A DNA stretch of 27,228 nt, taken from contig BFEA01000786.1 in NCBI GenBank assembly GCA_003427395.1, positions 95,598 through 122,825 on the forward strand. The letters run 5' to 3'. This DNA comes from Chara braunii (Eukaryota > Streptophyta > Charophyceae > Charales > Characeae). The position numbers and the translations under genes are program-made. The notes beneath the pieces are model-generated. The model did not search any database, was not told the DNA's origin, and was given only the letters and a program-made list of their open reading frames with translations. The stretch's first letter is position 1; every line of letters begins with the position of its first letter. This document shows, in pieces, positions 26,522 to 27,228 of the stretch.

Positions 26522-26664
26522 CACTAGCAAATAGGACTGGATAAAGCGCTTGAATCTGGACTTGTTTTACGCAGAGGTGCGGAAAAGCAGGTCAATGTTG
26601 AATTTCCGCACCTGTGCACGTACACGTCCAGATCCAGGCATTCAATCCACCCTCTTTGCTAGTG
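26522..26664. mobile_element. Foldback element / long imperfect hairpin with CACTAG ends
   Basis: The left arm CACTAGCAAATAGGACTGGA (26522 on, to 26561) is matched by the reverse complement of 26626-26664 (CACTAGCAAAGAGGGTGGAT...). An inner pair GAGGTGCGGAAA / TTTCCGCACCTG (26574-26615) extends the hairpin. Ends read CACTAG...CTAGTG, as in CACTA transposons, but the flanking 3-mers do not match, so no target duplication is shown. An RNA hairpin precursor is an alternative. Confidence 0.6.
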
Positions 26665-26718
26665 GGACCTCGCCCAAGGCGTATCTTCTCTGTATGAACG
26701 ATACAAAGAACTGAGAGT

Positions 26719-26755
26719 GGATATATATATATATACGATATATATATATATATAA
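26719..26755. repeat. (AT)n microsatellite
   Basis: Two runs of TA/AT split by ACG (ATATACGATATA), forming a perfect dyad. Confidence 0.9.
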
Positions 26756-26805
26756 GTGTATAATACGACTCAGGCCCGCCAGGGGAACCGCAAAGGAGTT
26801 CCCCC

Positions 26806-26856
26806 CAGAGAAGATAGATTGGCATGGCCCCTGCGCAAGCGCATAAATAGAGGAGG
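26806..26856 (+). pseudogene. Degenerate U6 snRNA fragment
   Basis: CAGAGAAGATAGATTGGCATGG followed by CCCCTGCGCAAGCGCATAAATAGAG matches the middle of U6 (CAGAGAAGATTAGCATGGCCCCTGCGCAAGG...CAAATCGAG), with a short insertion and a deletion. The 5' hairpin and the 3' end are gone. Confidence 0.65.
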
Positions 26857-26934
26857 GAAAACAAAAACATGGAAAGAGAGAGGGGGAAGGCTGCAGCAGG
26901 GGGGCGAAAGGGGAGGGGAGGAGAAGGGGTGGCT

Positions 26935-27044
26935 ATTTTTTTCTTTTCTTTTTTTTTATTTATTTAAGACAGTGACAGATTTTTCATCAAGCTATTCTGG
27001 GGAAGCAGGAACGATTGTGCCAAAGTTTTTTTTTTTTTTTTTTT
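26935..27044. repeat. Two T-rich tracts
   Basis: Runs of T at 26935-26960 and 27027-27044 separated by unmatched sequence. They may be poly(A) tails of minus-strand retrocopies; no attached element is recognised. Confidence 0.4.
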
Positions 27045-27130
27045 AATTGATTGAAATTATTTGTAACGACTTTGCTGGTTTGTTCTTTGGTTGAATTATA
27101 TAGCCAGCACTTCGATGACAAAAGGGTCCT

Positions 27131-27133
<3 letters not shown>

Positions 27134-27228
<95 letters not shown>
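27134..27228. repeat. (CT)n(CA)n compound microsatellite
   Basis: About 14 CT units followed by more than 30 CA units with one A insertion, running to the window end. Confidence 0.95.

Overview
The window looks like repeat-rich nuclear DNA from a green-lineage (streptophyte) genome, possibly a charophyte alga such as Chara; the species is inference. Supporting signs are a plant-style U6 snRNA copy (5' hairpin GTCCTTCGGGAC), CCCTAAA (plant-type telomeric) repeat blocks, plant-type LINEs whose ORF1 has a DUF4283-like domain plus zinc knuckle, and a Penelope-like element (PLE) of the permuted GIY-YIG-first type known from green algae. I found no intact host protein gene. Almost everything recognisable is a mobile element or its debris.

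Layout. 1-1210: unassigned start, then two 245-bp tandem units with CCCTAAA blocks. 1210-3600 (minus): LINE A, the C-terminal part of ORF2. 3660-6380 (plus): LINE B, head-to-head with A, an ORF1 with a long open frame of about 700 codons. 6381-6818 (minus): the 5' end of a PLE, followed on the plus strand by poly(T) and a small poly(A)-tailed repeat. 7130-14776 (minus): LINE C, with Gln-rich ORF1 and ORF2 (AP endonuclease, RT, zinc-binding C-terminus), broken by frameshifts and a 320-bp T-rich insert. 14777-20313 (minus): a whole PLE unit of about 5.5 kb, ordered zinc knuckle, coiled coil, GIY-YIG endonuclease, Cys-containing linker, reverse transcriptase. A 356-bp repeat occurs at its 3' end and again just upstream (20314-20669), so the boundary at 20313/20314 reads as a head-to-tail junction of two PLE units. 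21370-24166 (plus): LINE D, 5'-truncated, with 3' UTR and A-rich tail. 24370-24940: a second hammerhead-like motif, another poly(A)-tailed small repeat and a polyadenylated U6 retrocopy. 25100-26050: unassigned. 26061-26491: a MITE with terminal inverted repeats. 26522-26664: a foldback element. 26700-27228: AT, CT and CA microsatellites and a second U6-like fragment.

The most interesting system is the PLE. Its leader, on the coding strand, contains a hammerhead ribozyme fold (20119-20190) with core CUGAAGA...GAAA, a GUA cleavage triplet, a paired stem I and a very short stem III. A head-to-tail unit junction, a self-cleaving ribozyme near the unit 5' end and a permuted endonuclease-RT together suggest that concatemeric transcripts are cut into unit length before reverse transcription. 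This copy is dead (about eight in-frame stops, two frameshifts). At 6.4 kb and 24.4 kb, PLE-leader-like sequence sits directly against the poly(A) tail of the same kind of small repeat.
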